A DNA stretch of 64,000 nucleotides from Niastella sp966212235 (GTDB lineage: Bacteria; Bacteroidota; Bacteroidia; Chitinophagales; Chitinophagaceae), in the NCBI GenBank assembly GCA_966212235.1, contig CBIHPP010000010.1:124001-188000 (forward strand), read 5' to 3'. A program made the position numbers and the translations under genes. Positions 43,805 through 53,292 of this stretch are shown in pieces (position 1 is the stretch's first letter; each line of letters begins with the position of its first letter). Below the pieces are notes generated by a model, which saw only the letters and a list, made by a program, of their open reading frames with translations, was not told where the DNA came from and ran no database searches.

Positions 43805-43842
43805 CTTAACATTTTGGTAATATAAGGGGCATGGTACTATTG
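43805..43842 (+). promoter_or_regulatory. Candidate promoter for the FecR gene
   Basis: CTTAACATTTTG (43805-43816) with TTG at 43814-43816, then 18 bp, then TACTATTG (43835-43842), one mismatch from TAnnTTTG. The start codon is 25 bp downstream. The layout is like the promoters at 3003 and 29684. Confidence 0.5.
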
Positions 43843-43867
43843 GCCGGCCGTGTTATTACTATGATGT

Positions 43868-44866
43868 ATGAAACAAACCCCCTTACCAGTTGAAGCATTG
43901 ATTCAACGGTTCAGGAACAATGAATGCACGCCCGAAGAAATTGAATTGTTACAACAGTGGTTGGCCCAACTTGACATGTCCGATGAATCCGTTGCCGGGT
44001 CGCCGGAACAGCTGGATGCGGTAAAAAACCGTATGCACCAACAAATAACAAGCAGGCCACCGGTTGTTATGCATTCGAACAGATTCCTGTACCGCAGGTT
44101 ACTGGTTGCCGCAGGCTGGCTTATGCTGGCCGTATCTGTTATTGCCCTATGGTATTACATTAAACCGGCAACCGTACGCTCCCAGGCCGCCAAAACGCCC
44201 CTCACCGTTATTGAGAACAATCATGCCGGCATCAGGCGCATCACCCTGCCTGATGGCTCACAGGTGTGTTTGAATATGTTTTCCCGCCTTGAATTTGATC
44301 CGAAACAATTCAATCGCACCGAACGCCTGGTAAAATTATCGGGTGAAGGATATTTTGAAGTGGTTCCTTCCACTACGCTCAGGACTTCACAAAGGATTCC
44401 ATTCATCGTGGAGACAGGCAGCTTGCGTACCCGGGTACTGGGAACGGCTTTTAATATAGAAGCGTATGAAAAGGAATCGGAGGTGCGGGTATCGCTTGTG
44501 CATGGCAGTATTGCTTTGGATGACACGGCAACCGACCAAACCACGGTGCTTTCTCCCAATAATATGGTACGGTATTCAAAACAAACTCAATCATGGCAGG
44601 TGCTGCCGGTGGAAGCGGCTAATGTAGCCCTTTGGACAAATGGCTACCTGGTGTTTAATGAAGTGCCTTTGCTGGAAGCCATTGAGCGCATCAGCGAAAG
44701 GTATCATGTAGCCATCGATTACAACCCGGCGCTGCTGCAGCACAAACGCATTACCGCCAGTTTCCGGAACAATGCCTGGACGACGGTGCTGGCCAATATT
44801 CTTTTTGTGCATGACCTGCAATATAAAAGAGTAGGAGAGAAAGTGATGATTGTTAAAAAGGCATAA
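43868..44866 (+). CDS. FecR-family anti-sigma factor
   Basis: A 332-residue regulator. A cytoplasmic part (1-75) is followed by a transmembrane helix near 78-98 (LLVAAGWLMLAVSVIALWYY). The FecR domain is at about 125-225 (GIRRITLPDGSQVCLNMFS, GEGYFEVVP, RVLGTAFNIEAYEKESEVRV) and DUF4974 at about 255-330 (AIERISERYHVAIDYNP). It precedes an STN-domain TonB receptor, as in the 7241/8577 pair. No sigma-factor gene lies upstream in this locus, so it either controls a distant factor or its partner gene has been lost. Confidence 0.95.
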   Translation: MKQTPLPVEALIQRFRNNECTPEEIELLQQWLAQLDMSDESVAGSPEQLDAVKNRMHQQITSRPPVVMHSNRFLYRRLLVAAGWLMLAVSVIALWYYIKPATVRSQAAKTPLTVIENNHAGIRRITLPDGSQVCLNMFSRLEFDPKQFNRTERLVKLSGEGYFEVVPSTTLRTSQRIPFIVETGSLRTRVLGTAFNIEAYEKESEVRVSLVHGSIALDDTATDQTTVLSPNNMVRYSKQTQSWQVLPVEAANVALWTNGYLVFNEVPLLEAIERISERYHVAIDYNPALLQHKRITASFRNNAWTTVLANILFVHDLQYKRVGEKVMIVKKA

Positions 44867-44945
44867 AGAAAAGGCACAAGGCACAAGAATACAAGGCAAT
44901 AAGTTACACACAGATAATATAGCTATCAAGAACAAGAATCGTGAT

Positions 44946-47900
44946 ATGAATAAATTAACCGGAATTCTAACTGTACTCATTTATTTCTCATCAACCCTGT
45001 TTTCATCAGGACAGGTTATTACATTAAAAGAAAAGATCTCCATCCAGTTAAAAAATACGACTGCAGCTCAGATTGTAGAAGAACTGGATAAACGCAGCAA
45101 CTATACGTTTTCGTATACACGTGATCAACTGGAGAAGATATCTATCAAATCCTTTGTTTTCGACAATATAACACTGGGAAATGCATTGGAAAACCTGCAA
45201 CGCCTCGCTAACCTGGAGTTCAACCTGCTGGGTAATACCATTGCTGTGAAAGTAAACACCACACCAACGGTGGTTCCTGTATCAACGAATAATGCCCGTC
45301 CGGGCAAGCTCACCGGCGTCATCCGCAATGATAAAAATGAGGTGATGCCGGGTGTTACCGTATCCGTGGAATCGCTTGATAAAGGAACCACCACTTCTGT
45401 AAACGGCGATTATGTATTGACGCTGCCCGCCGGCACCTATACATTAAAGTTTTCATTTGTAGGGCACCAGCCGCGCCGTGTGACCGATGCGTTAGTAAAG
45501 GAAGGCGAAACCACCGATTTGAGTGTAGTGCTTACGGGAGCTTCAAAGCAAATGCAGGCAGTGGTCGTAACCAGTGGCGCCCGTAAGGAAAGTACCCGCT
45601 CACTACTGATGGCCCAAAAGAACAACGCCGGTATGACCAACGGCATCAGCGCCGAACAAATACGCGTTACCGGCGATAACAATACCGGTCAGGTGTTGAA
45701 GCGTGTAAGCGGCATTACCGTACAGGGCGACAAGTTTGTAACCATCCGCGGCGTAAGCGACCGGTATAATAATGTACTGATCAATGGCGCTTCCTTACCC
45801 AGTACAGAACCCAACAGAAGAAATTTCAGTTTCGACATAGTACCCAGCGCGCTCGTTGATAATGTAATCGTAAACAAAACAGCCACACCCGATTTGCCCG
45901 GTGAATTTACAGGTGGCATGGTGCAGATCAATACCACCGATGTGCCCTTTCGTAATTTTTTGAATATAGGTATTGGGACCGGTTTTAATACCGCCAGTAC
46001 CGGTAGAGATTTCATAAGTCTTAAACGCGATAAAAAAGCGGCGTTGGGCATCGTAGATGAAAACCGCAAATGGTTTGGCGATGGCAGGGTGTTTGAACAA
46101 CAGGAATATGTAAAATATCATTTCACCAATAATGTGGCGGAGTTACGGCGGGTTGGCTCGCAGATACCCAATCGCTGGCAGCCATACCGGTACAGTTATA
46201 ACCCCATGCAAAATTACCAGTTATCGGGCGGTGTCAACAAAGTGTTTAAAAACAGTAGTAGCGTTGGCGCCGTAGCAGCGGTTACTTATCGCAACGAAAT
46301 GCTGTATGAAGAAGGGGAAGCCCGCAGTCTGCAGAATTATGACTATTGGAGCAAGCGTTACCGGTACAACACAACCATCGGCGGTTTATTGAATGTTGCA
46401 TTTAAATCAAAGGGCCATAAAGTGGCCTGGAAAAATTTATATAATAACCGGTACAGCAATCAATACGACGACCGGTACGGTTACCAGATCAGTAATTCAG
46501 GGTTTGAAAACCGCACGGGTGAAACCACCCTTGCTAACCGGCTTATACAAAGCCGCCTGGAAGGTGATCATAGCCTATTCAATGCAAAATTAAAAGTTGA
46601 CTGGTATGGCGATTACATTACCATGAAACGGGAACAGCCCGATGGGCGATATGTGGTAGGTCGCGATGTTGATTCGGGAAGACATACATATACATACAAC
46701 TTCGGCGAACGCAACCTGTTCTGGGGTGGTTTATATGCCTCTTCGTTGAATGAGAAAAGAACAAATTATGGCGCCAATCTGAGTATTCCTTTTATAGTAG
46801 CCAAAGCAAAACAAAGTGTAAAAGTTGGCTATTCCTATTCGAAAAGGGAGGCTGATTATGATGCTACCGGCTTACGGATCTTATCGACCAGCCCGGGTTT
46901 CGAAGATTCAAAAAAAGGATTCCCTTATAATGTGATCGTTACGCCCGACGACATAGCGAGTGGTAACCTGGTATATACACCTACCTATATACGATCAGAA
47001 AGTACCGGAGATAGGTATGATGGAGAACAATTATTAAGATCAGGATACGCCATGCTCGACCTGAAAATATTACAACAACTGCGGATGGTTGGTGGCATGC
47101 GCTATGAAAACAACCGGGTAACCATGTCAACCGAAACATATAATATGGATGGTTTTCCCGTATTCAGCGATTCGGTATACACCGAAAAAGACTGGCTGCC
47201 TTCCGTTAATCTTATATATAGTATAACTGATAAACTGAATATTCGCGCTGCCTATAGCAAAACACTGGCAAGACCTGATTTCGTTGAGCGTTCTCCGTAT
47301 GTTTATTGGGACTTTGTTGAGCAAACGCAGGTAACCGGTCAGAAGGCGCTGCAAATAACACGTGTTAAAAACTACGATCTGCGCGTTGAATATTATCCAT
47401 CGGGCAATGAAATATTATCGGCTTCGGTGTTTTTCAAAGATTTTGATAAACCTGTAGAGCGTTTCTATATCCTGGGAAGTCCTAATAACCTCATTGAATA
47501 CTGGAACCTGCACAGTGCAACGGCGAAAGGGGTAGAGGCGGAGATACGAAAATCATTGTCGTTTATTTCACCTGCCACAACATGGTTAAACAACCTGTAT
47601 ATCAGCGCCAATGCTACTTACCTGGAAGGGGAAATAAAATACCTCGTTACCAAAAGTCCTTTCACCCAAAAAGACACCAGTTATATCGATAATGGAAGCC
47701 GGCCTATTCAGGGGTTATCGCCCTACATCATTAACCTGGGGTTAAACTATCAAACCAAGATATGGGGGGGCAATATTGCTTATAACCGTTTTGGCCGGCG
47801 AATTGTAAATGGCGGAACCAATACCCGCATCATACAATACGAAAACGCGAGAGATGTGGTTGATGTGCAGCTGAGTACCCAGATACTGAAGCAAAAAGCA

Positions 47901-48110
47901 GAGATACGCTTCAACATATCTGATCTGTTGAATCAGTACACGATTATTTATAGTAACAATATCAACCGGGATCAGGTTACAGGCAGTTTTCCCAGCGAAT
48001 CAAACAATAATGATCCCAAGGGATCGGCATTTAATGAATCACTGGATTTTGTGAACTATAAAGTGAAAAGAGGTACCGGTTTTAGTGTGAGCCTTACTTA
48101 CAAACTTTAA
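44946..48110 (+). CDS. TonB-dependent receptor with STN domain
   Basis: A 1054-residue outer-membrane receptor. The ATG at 44946 is used because it gives MNKLTGILTVLIYFSS and a signal peptide; the frame is open further upstream to 44850 but overlaps FecR. The STN domain is at about 35-95 (AAQIVEELDKRSNYTFSYTR), the carboxypeptidase-like domain at about 115-200 and the plug at about 215-335 (GQVLKRVSGITVQGDKFVTIRG, NVLINGASLPSTEPNRRNF, DLPGEFTGGMVQI). The barrel follows. No SusD partner is present. Later genes encode T9SS-type surface proteins and PorV, so its ligand may be linked with surface assembly. Confidence 0.93.
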   Translation: MNKLTGILTVLIYFSSTLFSSGQVITLKEKISIQLKNTTAAQIVEELDKRSNYTFSYTRDQLEKISIKSFVFDNITLGNALENLQRLANLEFNLLGNTIAVKVNTTPTVVPVSTNNARPGKLTGVIRNDKNEVMPGVTVSVESLDKGTTTSVNGDYVLTLPAGTYTLKFSFVGHQPRRVTDALVKEGETTDLSVVLTGASKQMQAVVVTSGARKESTRSLLMAQKNNAGMTNGISAEQIRVTGDNNTGQVLKRVSGITVQGDKFVTIRGVSDRYNNVLINGASLPSTEPNRRNFSFDIVPSALVDNVIVNKTATPDLPGEFTGGMVQINTTDVPFRNFLNIGIGTGFNTASTGRDFISLKRDKKAALGIVDENRKWFGDGRVFEQQEYVKYHFTNNVAELRRVGSQIPNRWQPYRYSYNPMQNYQLSGGVNKVFKNSSSVGAVAAVTYRNEMLYEEGEARSLQNYDYWSKRYRYNTTIGGLLNVAFKSKGHKVAWKNLYNNRYSNQYDDRYGYQISNSGFENRTGETTLANRLIQSRLEGDHSLFNAKLKVDWYGDYITMKREQPDGRYVVGRDVDSGRHTYTYNFGERNLFWGGLYASSLNEKRTNYGANLSIPFIVAKAKQSVKVGYSYSKREADYDATGLRILSTSPGFEDSKKGFPYNVIVTPDDIASGNLVYTPTYIRSESTGDRYDGEQLLRSGYAMLDLKILQQLRMVGGMRYENNRVTMSTETYNMDGFPVFSDSVYTEKDWLPSVNLIYSITDKLNIRAAYSKTLARPDFVERSPYVYWDFVEQTQVTGQKALQITRVKNYDLRVEYYPSGNEILSASVFFKDFDKPVERFYILGSPNNLIEYWNLHSATAKGVEAEIRKSLSFISPATTWLNNLYISANATYLEGEIKYLVTKSPFTQKDTSYIDNGSRPIQGLSPYIINLGLNYQTKIWGGNIAYNRFGRRIVNGGTNTRIIQYENARDVVDVQLSTQILKQKAEIRFNISDLLNQYTIIYSNNINRDQVTGSFPSESNNNDPKGSAFNESLDFVNYKVKRGTGFSVSLTYKL

Positions 48111-48129
48111 TTAATTATTCTATTTTAAT

Positions 48130-48900
48130 ATGTTGATACTAATTCTTTGCACAGTGGTAGTGATGATTTTTGGATGGCGTATCGCAACAGTATCCATCTC
48201 AAAACTTCCTTATCCTGCTTTATTAATAGTAACGATGGCTGGTTGTGCTAAAAATGAACAGGCCATTGAACAGCCGAGTTTTACCAATGTGGAGTTAAAG
48301 GCTATAACAGTTGATTCGTTACTGTTAAAAGTGGAAGCTGATGAAACGCTGTTGACAAATTCAATGTATACACCAGGCAATAAAACAGTTCCCGTTAAAT
48401 ATTTTAACCCAACGCACCGGTTCAGGGTAACGGATATGTATAGTAATACGCCTGTACTGGATACGCCGATTGCTTATAAACCCGGTATTAATAACAGCAT
48501 TACTTTTTTTCAGCCGGCAGCAGGCGCTAAACTGGTGTGGATCGGTCCGCCGGTAAATGAATCATTGCCGCCAGCTGGTAAAATAAAGATATCTGTAGTG
48601 TATACTTTGCCGAATTTGCCCGACCGGTTAAAATTGGTCGTAGAAAACAGCAAGAGTGATGCATTGAATAATGATTTTGTAGCAGTGGACAGCTTTTCGT
48701 TGAAAAAAGGCGATTTCTCTAAATACTTTACAGGCGGAAAAAATAAAAAGGCGTATATAAAAGTGTTTACAGATGATGGGCTCAGACAACCAGTAACATC
48801 GGTTGATCCCGCTGAGTTTACCCAGGCAAATCCTGATTACTCTATTTATTACTTCGGGAAAGCTACGGCCGGCTCGGCAACCATGACAAAACTTTATTAA
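48130..48900 (+). CDS. Hypothetical surface lipoprotein
   Basis: A 256-residue protein. Its long N-terminus has two hydrophobic stretches and a likely lipobox LIVTMAGC around residue 39; a start further in is possible. The mature part (NEQAIEQPSFTNVELKAITVDSLLLKVEADETLL) is beta-rich. I do not recognise a family. It lies 19 bp after the receptor and 20 bp before the MBG-repeat protein, within one operon. Confidence 0.65.
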   Translation: MLILILCTVVVMIFGWRIATVSISKLPYPALLIVTMAGCAKNEQAIEQPSFTNVELKAITVDSLLLKVEADETLLTNSMYTPGNKTVPVKYFNPTHRFRVTDMYSNTPVLDTPIAYKPGINNSITFFQPAAGAKLVWIGPPVNESLPPAGKIKISVVYTLPNLPDRLKLVVENSKSDALNNDFVAVDSFSLKKGDFSKYFTGGKNKKAYIKVFTDDGLRQPVTSVDPAEFTQANPDYSIYYFGKATAGSATMTKLY

Positions 48901-48920
48901 TTTTTTCAACTGTTTCAATA

Positions 48921-51602
48921 ATGAAATTCGGTTATACATTCGTTTTTGCCTTATTATTTACCAGCATATCTTTCAGTCAGACCGTTACGGAAATATACGT
49001 GCCGCAATATGTGCAGGCAACCGGAACAACCAATTCGGCCAGGGTGCCTTATGTATGCCGGTTGAAGATTTCCGGTTTAATGCCCGATTCAACCTATCGT
49101 TATTACTGTCGCTTTGTTGCAAATACTGCCAATGCCACCAATGGGGGTGAAGGAAATTTTTATTATGTAAATCAGTCGGGAAATTTTGATAGAATAACCG
49201 GCCCAAGCGTAGGAAGTCTTACTGCCTGCGCTTTATTAAAAGCAAATGCTTCCGGGGAATATACGGGGTGGTTTATGGCTGAGGTAGGTACAACCAGCAC
49301 GATATTCGGTGCCGGCAGAAAGCTTAAATTCAGGATATTCCTGAACAATGGAGCGAATGGTCTTTCCGTATTAACAAGACCGACCACTACTTCGGAAATC
49401 AGCATTATTAACTGGGGCCTTACTGCCACTGATGGCAAGGCTATTCGCAGCACTGCGGTAACAGGAGGCGTTGCTAAAAATTTCGTACTGTTATGGGATA
49501 GTGTTGCCGTTGGTGCAAAGCGGCCGATTTCGGGTACTTTCATTGAAAGTGATGGGGAAGATGCGTCTAACAACTATGCACCTTTTTACGTGAATCAAGT
49601 AGAAGGTGTTGACAGAGCCTGGGGTACAACCATTCCCAATAATTTAGCCAATGGCATTCGGCGGATCGGGCAACACAGCCTGGCCACCGGAGACGAAATA
49701 GCTTATAAAATTTCTTCAGATGGAAGCTGGCCGGTAGCCGGCGGCGGCCGCAAGAGTACGGTGAACACCTCGCAATTAACGCAATTAGCGGATAGCTGCA
49801 TTGTGTTGGATGGAGCCATTGCCCGCCTCGATGGCGCTGATATCAAAACCAATCAATCAATAACATTCAATAGTTTATCTGACACAACTTATGGCGAACC
49901 TGATTTTGATCCCGGAGCTGTGTCCAGTGCCGGATTACCGGTCGTTTATACAAGCGGCACCACCGCTGTGGCTGATATCGTAAATAACAAGTTGCATATT
50001 ACCGGCGTGGGTACTTCCAATATCACGGCTAAACAGCCGGGTGATGATTTTTATAATGCGGCCAATGCAACCATACAACCCATAACGGTTAAAAAAGCTT
50101 TGCTTACTGTTACTGCCAATGACCACCAGATACAGCAGGGCGATCCCATTCCTACGTTAACACTGACCTATAGTGGTTTTAAAAATGGCGATGATGATGT
50201 GGATCTCACCACAAAACCTGTTGCTTCTACTATAGCTACTCCTGCTTCGCAGGCTGGTTTATATGAGATCATCCCCGACGGAAGTGCTTCAGGTGCTTCC
50301 CCTAATTATGATTTCAGGTATGTAAAAGGCTGGTTAACTATTGTGGCCTCGAAGCAACCGCAAAAGTTAGATTTCGCCCCTATGGCAGCAAAAACCTATG
50401 GCCATGCTGATTTTGATCCGGGAGCGATCCCGGAGTCGGGTTTGCCGGTTGTTTATGTCAGCAGCAATAAGGCGGTGGCAGATACCATAAATGGCAAAAT
50501 TCGTATCAAGGGCGTTGGAACTACTACTATTACCGCTTCACAAGGTGGTAACAGCGGCTGGTTGGCAGCTGCCGATACAAGCCAGCAGTTGGTTGTTACC
50601 CCGGCAACCTTAACGGTTACCGCCAATAATAAAAGACGAAATATGGGCGCCCCCAATCCGCCGTTAACGGTAACCACTACCGGTTTTGTATATGGAGAAA
50701 CAGATACCATATTCATTACACCGCCAGTAGCGAGCACATTAGCTGATGTTAACTCCCCGGCCGGTGACTATGTCATTTCTGTAAGCGGCGCTACGGCTAA
50801 AAATTATATAATCAATTATGTACCGGGTAAATTAACCATCGACCCGCTCATGGCTCAAACTATTACGTTTGCAGCGCTGCCGGCTAAAAAATATGGTGAT
50901 GCTGATATTAAGTTGACAGCAACGGCCAGCAGTAAATTACCAGTGACCTATACCAGTAGTAATCCGGCAGTGGCTAGTATTCAAAACGATTCCCTGCATG
51001 TTCTTACAACGGGAACAACCGTTATTACCGCTTTGCAGACCGGCAATACGATCTATGCTCCAGCCAGCTCGGTGCAAACGCTTACCGTACAAAAGGCCCG
51101 GTTGACTTTAAAGGCTGATACATTAATAAAAAATGAAGGCGAGCCTGTTCCCGCGCTCACGTTTACTTATAGTGGCTTTGTAAAAAATGAAGATGTTTCG
51201 GTTTTAACTTCATTACCGGTACTTACTACAATCGCCACAGCTAATTCCATACCTGGTGTTTACACCATTAGCATGAGTGGGGCGGTTGCAGCCAATTACT
51301 CGATAGCCCAGGTGGGCAGTATTTTAACCGTATTGCCTGTGCATGGCGCTGTACAGGATAATGTAGCCGCTTATATCAATAGCCCCGGTCGGTTACAGGT
51401 AAATGTGTTTTCAGTAAATGCCGGTAAAGGGGTCATACAGTTGTTTGACGGAAATGGCACCCGCCTTACAAACGTCAACGTGGCGCTTACCCAGGGCTAT
51501 AACAGTTTTTATATACCGGTTGGCAATGTAACGCCAGGAATATACAACGTACGGGTAGCTGTTGCAGGAGCATTATTAAAAACAAAAGTAATTATACAAT
51601 AA
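48921..51602 (+). CDS. Large secreted MBG-repeat protein with T9SS-type C-terminal domain
   Basis: An 893-residue exported protein. It has a signal peptide (to about 19), then a domain at about 20-300 shared with the 54943 protein (VTEIYVPQYVQA, NGGEGNFYYVNQSGNF, GTFIESDGEDAS, AWGTTIPNNLANGI). Three pairs of repeats follow: an Ig-like unit (TYGEPDFDPGA, TYGHADFDPGA, KYGDADIKLTA) and an MBG unit (LTVTANDHQIQQGDP, LTVTANNKRRNMGAP, LTLKADTLIKNEGEP). The last 80 residues (QLFDGNGTRLTNVNVAL, VTPGIYNVRVAVAG, KVIIQ) look like a type A T9SS sorting domain. It is probably surface-attached. Confidence 0.85.
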   Translation: MKFGYTFVFALLFTSISFSQTVTEIYVPQYVQATGTTNSARVPYVCRLKISGLMPDSTYRYYCRFVANTANATNGGEGNFYYVNQSGNFDRITGPSVGSLTACALLKANASGEYTGWFMAEVGTTSTIFGAGRKLKFRIFLNNGANGLSVLTRPTTTSEISIINWGLTATDGKAIRSTAVTGGVAKNFVLLWDSVAVGAKRPISGTFIESDGEDASNNYAPFYVNQVEGVDRAWGTTIPNNLANGIRRIGQHSLATGDEIAYKISSDGSWPVAGGGRKSTVNTSQLTQLADSCIVLDGAIARLDGADIKTNQSITFNSLSDTTYGEPDFDPGAVSSAGLPVVYTSGTTAVADIVNNKLHITGVGTSNITAKQPGDDFYNAANATIQPITVKKALLTVTANDHQIQQGDPIPTLTLTYSGFKNGDDDVDLTTKPVASTIATPASQAGLYEIIPDGSASGASPNYDFRYVKGWLTIVASKQPQKLDFAPMAAKTYGHADFDPGAIPESGLPVVYVSSNKAVADTINGKIRIKGVGTTTITASQGGNSGWLAAADTSQQLVVTPATLTVTANNKRRNMGAPNPPLTVTTTGFVYGETDTIFITPPVASTLADVNSPAGDYVISVSGATAKNYIINYVPGKLTIDPLMAQTITFAALPAKKYGDADIKLTATASSKLPVTYTSSNPAVASIQNDSLHVLTTGTTVITALQTGNTIYAPASSVQTLTVQKARLTLKADTLIKNEGEPVPALTFTYSGFVKNEDVSVLTSLPVLTTIATANSIPGVYTISMSGAVAANYSIAQVGSILTVLPVHGAVQDNVAAYINSPGRLQVNVFSVNAGKGVIQLFDGNGTRLTNVNVALTQGYNSFYIPVGNVTPGIYNVRVAVAGALLKTKVIIQ

Positions 51603-51672
51603 TTCAGCACCCGTTTACATGAATTACACAATAAACCGAACAATCAATCATACTATCCAAAACTCTTTTGTG

Positions 51673-52782
51673 ATGAAGCAATTAGTTCTATCCGCTGCCG
51701 TTCCCTTTTTGATCATGTTGACGGGCGGATTAGTTACAGCACAGGCACAGGAAAAAAGCACCATTAATATAACCACGACCGCTGTTCCGTTTTTACGCAT
51801 ATCATCCGATGCCCGCAGTGGCGGCATCGGCGATGCCGGCATCGCATTAAGTCCGGATGCCAACAGCGTTTTTTATAACCATGCTAAAATTCCATTTGCC
51901 AAAAATAAATCAGGAATTGCCGCTACCTATACGCCCTGGTTAAAGGAAGTGGCTGACAATATGTACCTGGGTACATTAGCCGGATATCATCAGTTGGATG
52001 AATTGCAGGCGGTATTGGCATCGCTTCGTTATTTCAACGCAGGCGATATTACCATGGTAGACTATAATGGCAACAAACTGCAAACCGTTCGTCCGCGTGA
52101 GTATGCTTTTGATTTGGGATATAGCAGAAAGTTATCTGACAAGTTCGGTATTGGCGCCACCTTGCGGTATATCTCTTCCAAACTGGCTACAGGAAATGTA
52201 AACGGCACAAATTATAAGGCAGGAAATGCGTTTGCGGCAGACCTTTCGGTATTTTATAATGGAGTGGCTGATAACCATCGTGGCTGGACGGCCGGCTTAT
52301 CTTTATCGAACCTGGGTTCGAAAATCGGGTATACCGACAATGCCAGTAACAAAGACTTTCTCCCTGCCAACCTGGGCATCGGCGCCGCCTATACAGAAGT
52401 ATGGAATGAAGATAATAAAATGACTTTTGCCTTGCAGGCAGATAAATTACTGGTACCTAAAATTCCTGAAACGGCAGAAGCCATGCCGGCCTATCGTGAT
52501 AAAAGTATAGTGAGCAGCTGGTTCGATTCTTTTGATAACGGCGCTATGCAACTGGCCTTTGGTGCAGAATACGGTTTCAAGGAACAGTTGTACCTGCGCA
52601 TAGGGTATAACAGCAAAAGTTATTCATACGGCAACTGGCAATACGTAACTGCCGGCGCCGGCGTACGGTTCAACATGGCTACGGTTAATTTTTCTTACCT
52701 CGTTCCTACGGGCGATAAGGTAAACAGAAACCCATTGAGCAATACGGTTCGGCTGGGACTGGTGTTTGGATGGAATAAATAG
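51673..52782 (+). CDS. porV: Type IX secretion outer-membrane protein of the PorV (LptO) family
   Basis: A 369-residue FadL-like barrel. The ATG at 51673 gives a signal peptide (MKQLVLSAAVPFLIMLTGG to AQAQ); the upstream in-frame ATG at 51619 would precede it by 18 residues. PorV features are TAVPFLRISSDARSGGIGDAGIAL, SVFYNHAKI, GIAATYTPWLKEVADNMYLG and FDLGYSRKLSDKFGIGATLRYISSKLA. PorV carries cargo with C-terminal sorting domains from the translocon to the attachment complex. Its place right after one likely cargo gene and before another suggests a dedicated paralogue, but no other T9SS components are in the window. Confidence 0.88.
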   Translation: MKQLVLSAAVPFLIMLTGGLVTAQAQEKSTINITTTAVPFLRISSDARSGGIGDAGIALSPDANSVFYNHAKIPFAKNKSGIAATYTPWLKEVADNMYLGTLAGYHQLDELQAVLASLRYFNAGDITMVDYNGNKLQTVRPREYAFDLGYSRKLSDKFGIGATLRYISSKLATGNVNGTNYKAGNAFAADLSVFYNGVADNHRGWTAGLSLSNLGSKIGYTDNASNKDFLPANLGIGAAYTEVWNEDNKMTFALQADKLLVPKIPETAEAMPAYRDKSIVSSWFDSFDNGAMQLAFGAEYGFKEQLYLRIGYNSKSYSYGNWQYVTAGAGVRFNMATVNFSYLVPTGDKVNRNPLSNTVRLGLVFGWNK

Positions 52783-53292
52783 AAAGCCTGCTTTTCATAA
52801 GAAAACATTTCCGTAAGAAACTGCATGAACACGCCCTTTTCAGAAAGGCGATACGCTGTTCATTATCATGTACAGCGTGGTTTACCCGTTATATTTTTGA
52901 GTTCAGAAAACCCTTCTGTCTGAGAATCAGTGTGAGGCCTGATTAGAGCTGTTAATTTTATTTTGTTGGCCATTCAAATGACCGGAATGTACAATGAATA
53001 TGTATGCATGCGTACGTATTTATTGCATTACAACGGAATGAACTGTTTATACCCATATGTGTATGCGCTATATTAACAGAACAATAACTAATTGCTAATT
53101 CGATTGTGAAGTGTTTTTTGATTTGATTGGATAGCTACATTTACATCGTGAATCATGGATAACCGAATACAAGTTAGCAGCATAATAAAATGGGCTGCTT
53201 AAATATTGTGATAATTCCTCAACTCAGATCTAAAAAGATTACCTGTTTCAAATACCATTATTAGTAATTGTTTAAACCAAATTAAATTAATC
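52783..53292. other. Intergenic region (510 bp)
   Basis: No gene is seen. Near its right end lie one arm of a 17-bp inverted repeat (53234-53250; the other arm is after the next gene) and TTAGTAATTGTTTAAA (53261-53276), repeated directly at 56476-56491. Confidence 0.5.
53234..53250. repeat. Left arm of 17-bp inverted repeat flanking the 53293 gene
   Basis: AAAGATTACCTGTTTCA. Its exact complement TGAAACAGGTAATCTTT is at 54696-54712, so the pair encloses the beta-helix gene. Seventeen matching bases over 1.5 kb is unlikely by chance. Confidence 0.75.

Larger units (their letters stand above)
43310..43867. other. Divergent intergenic region (558 bp)
   Basis: Separates the leftward SusC operon and the rightward FecR gene. 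It holds the LacI-type operator at 43602 and the FecR promoter at 43805. The 290 bp leader of the SusC gene shows no supported gene. Confidence 0.55.
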
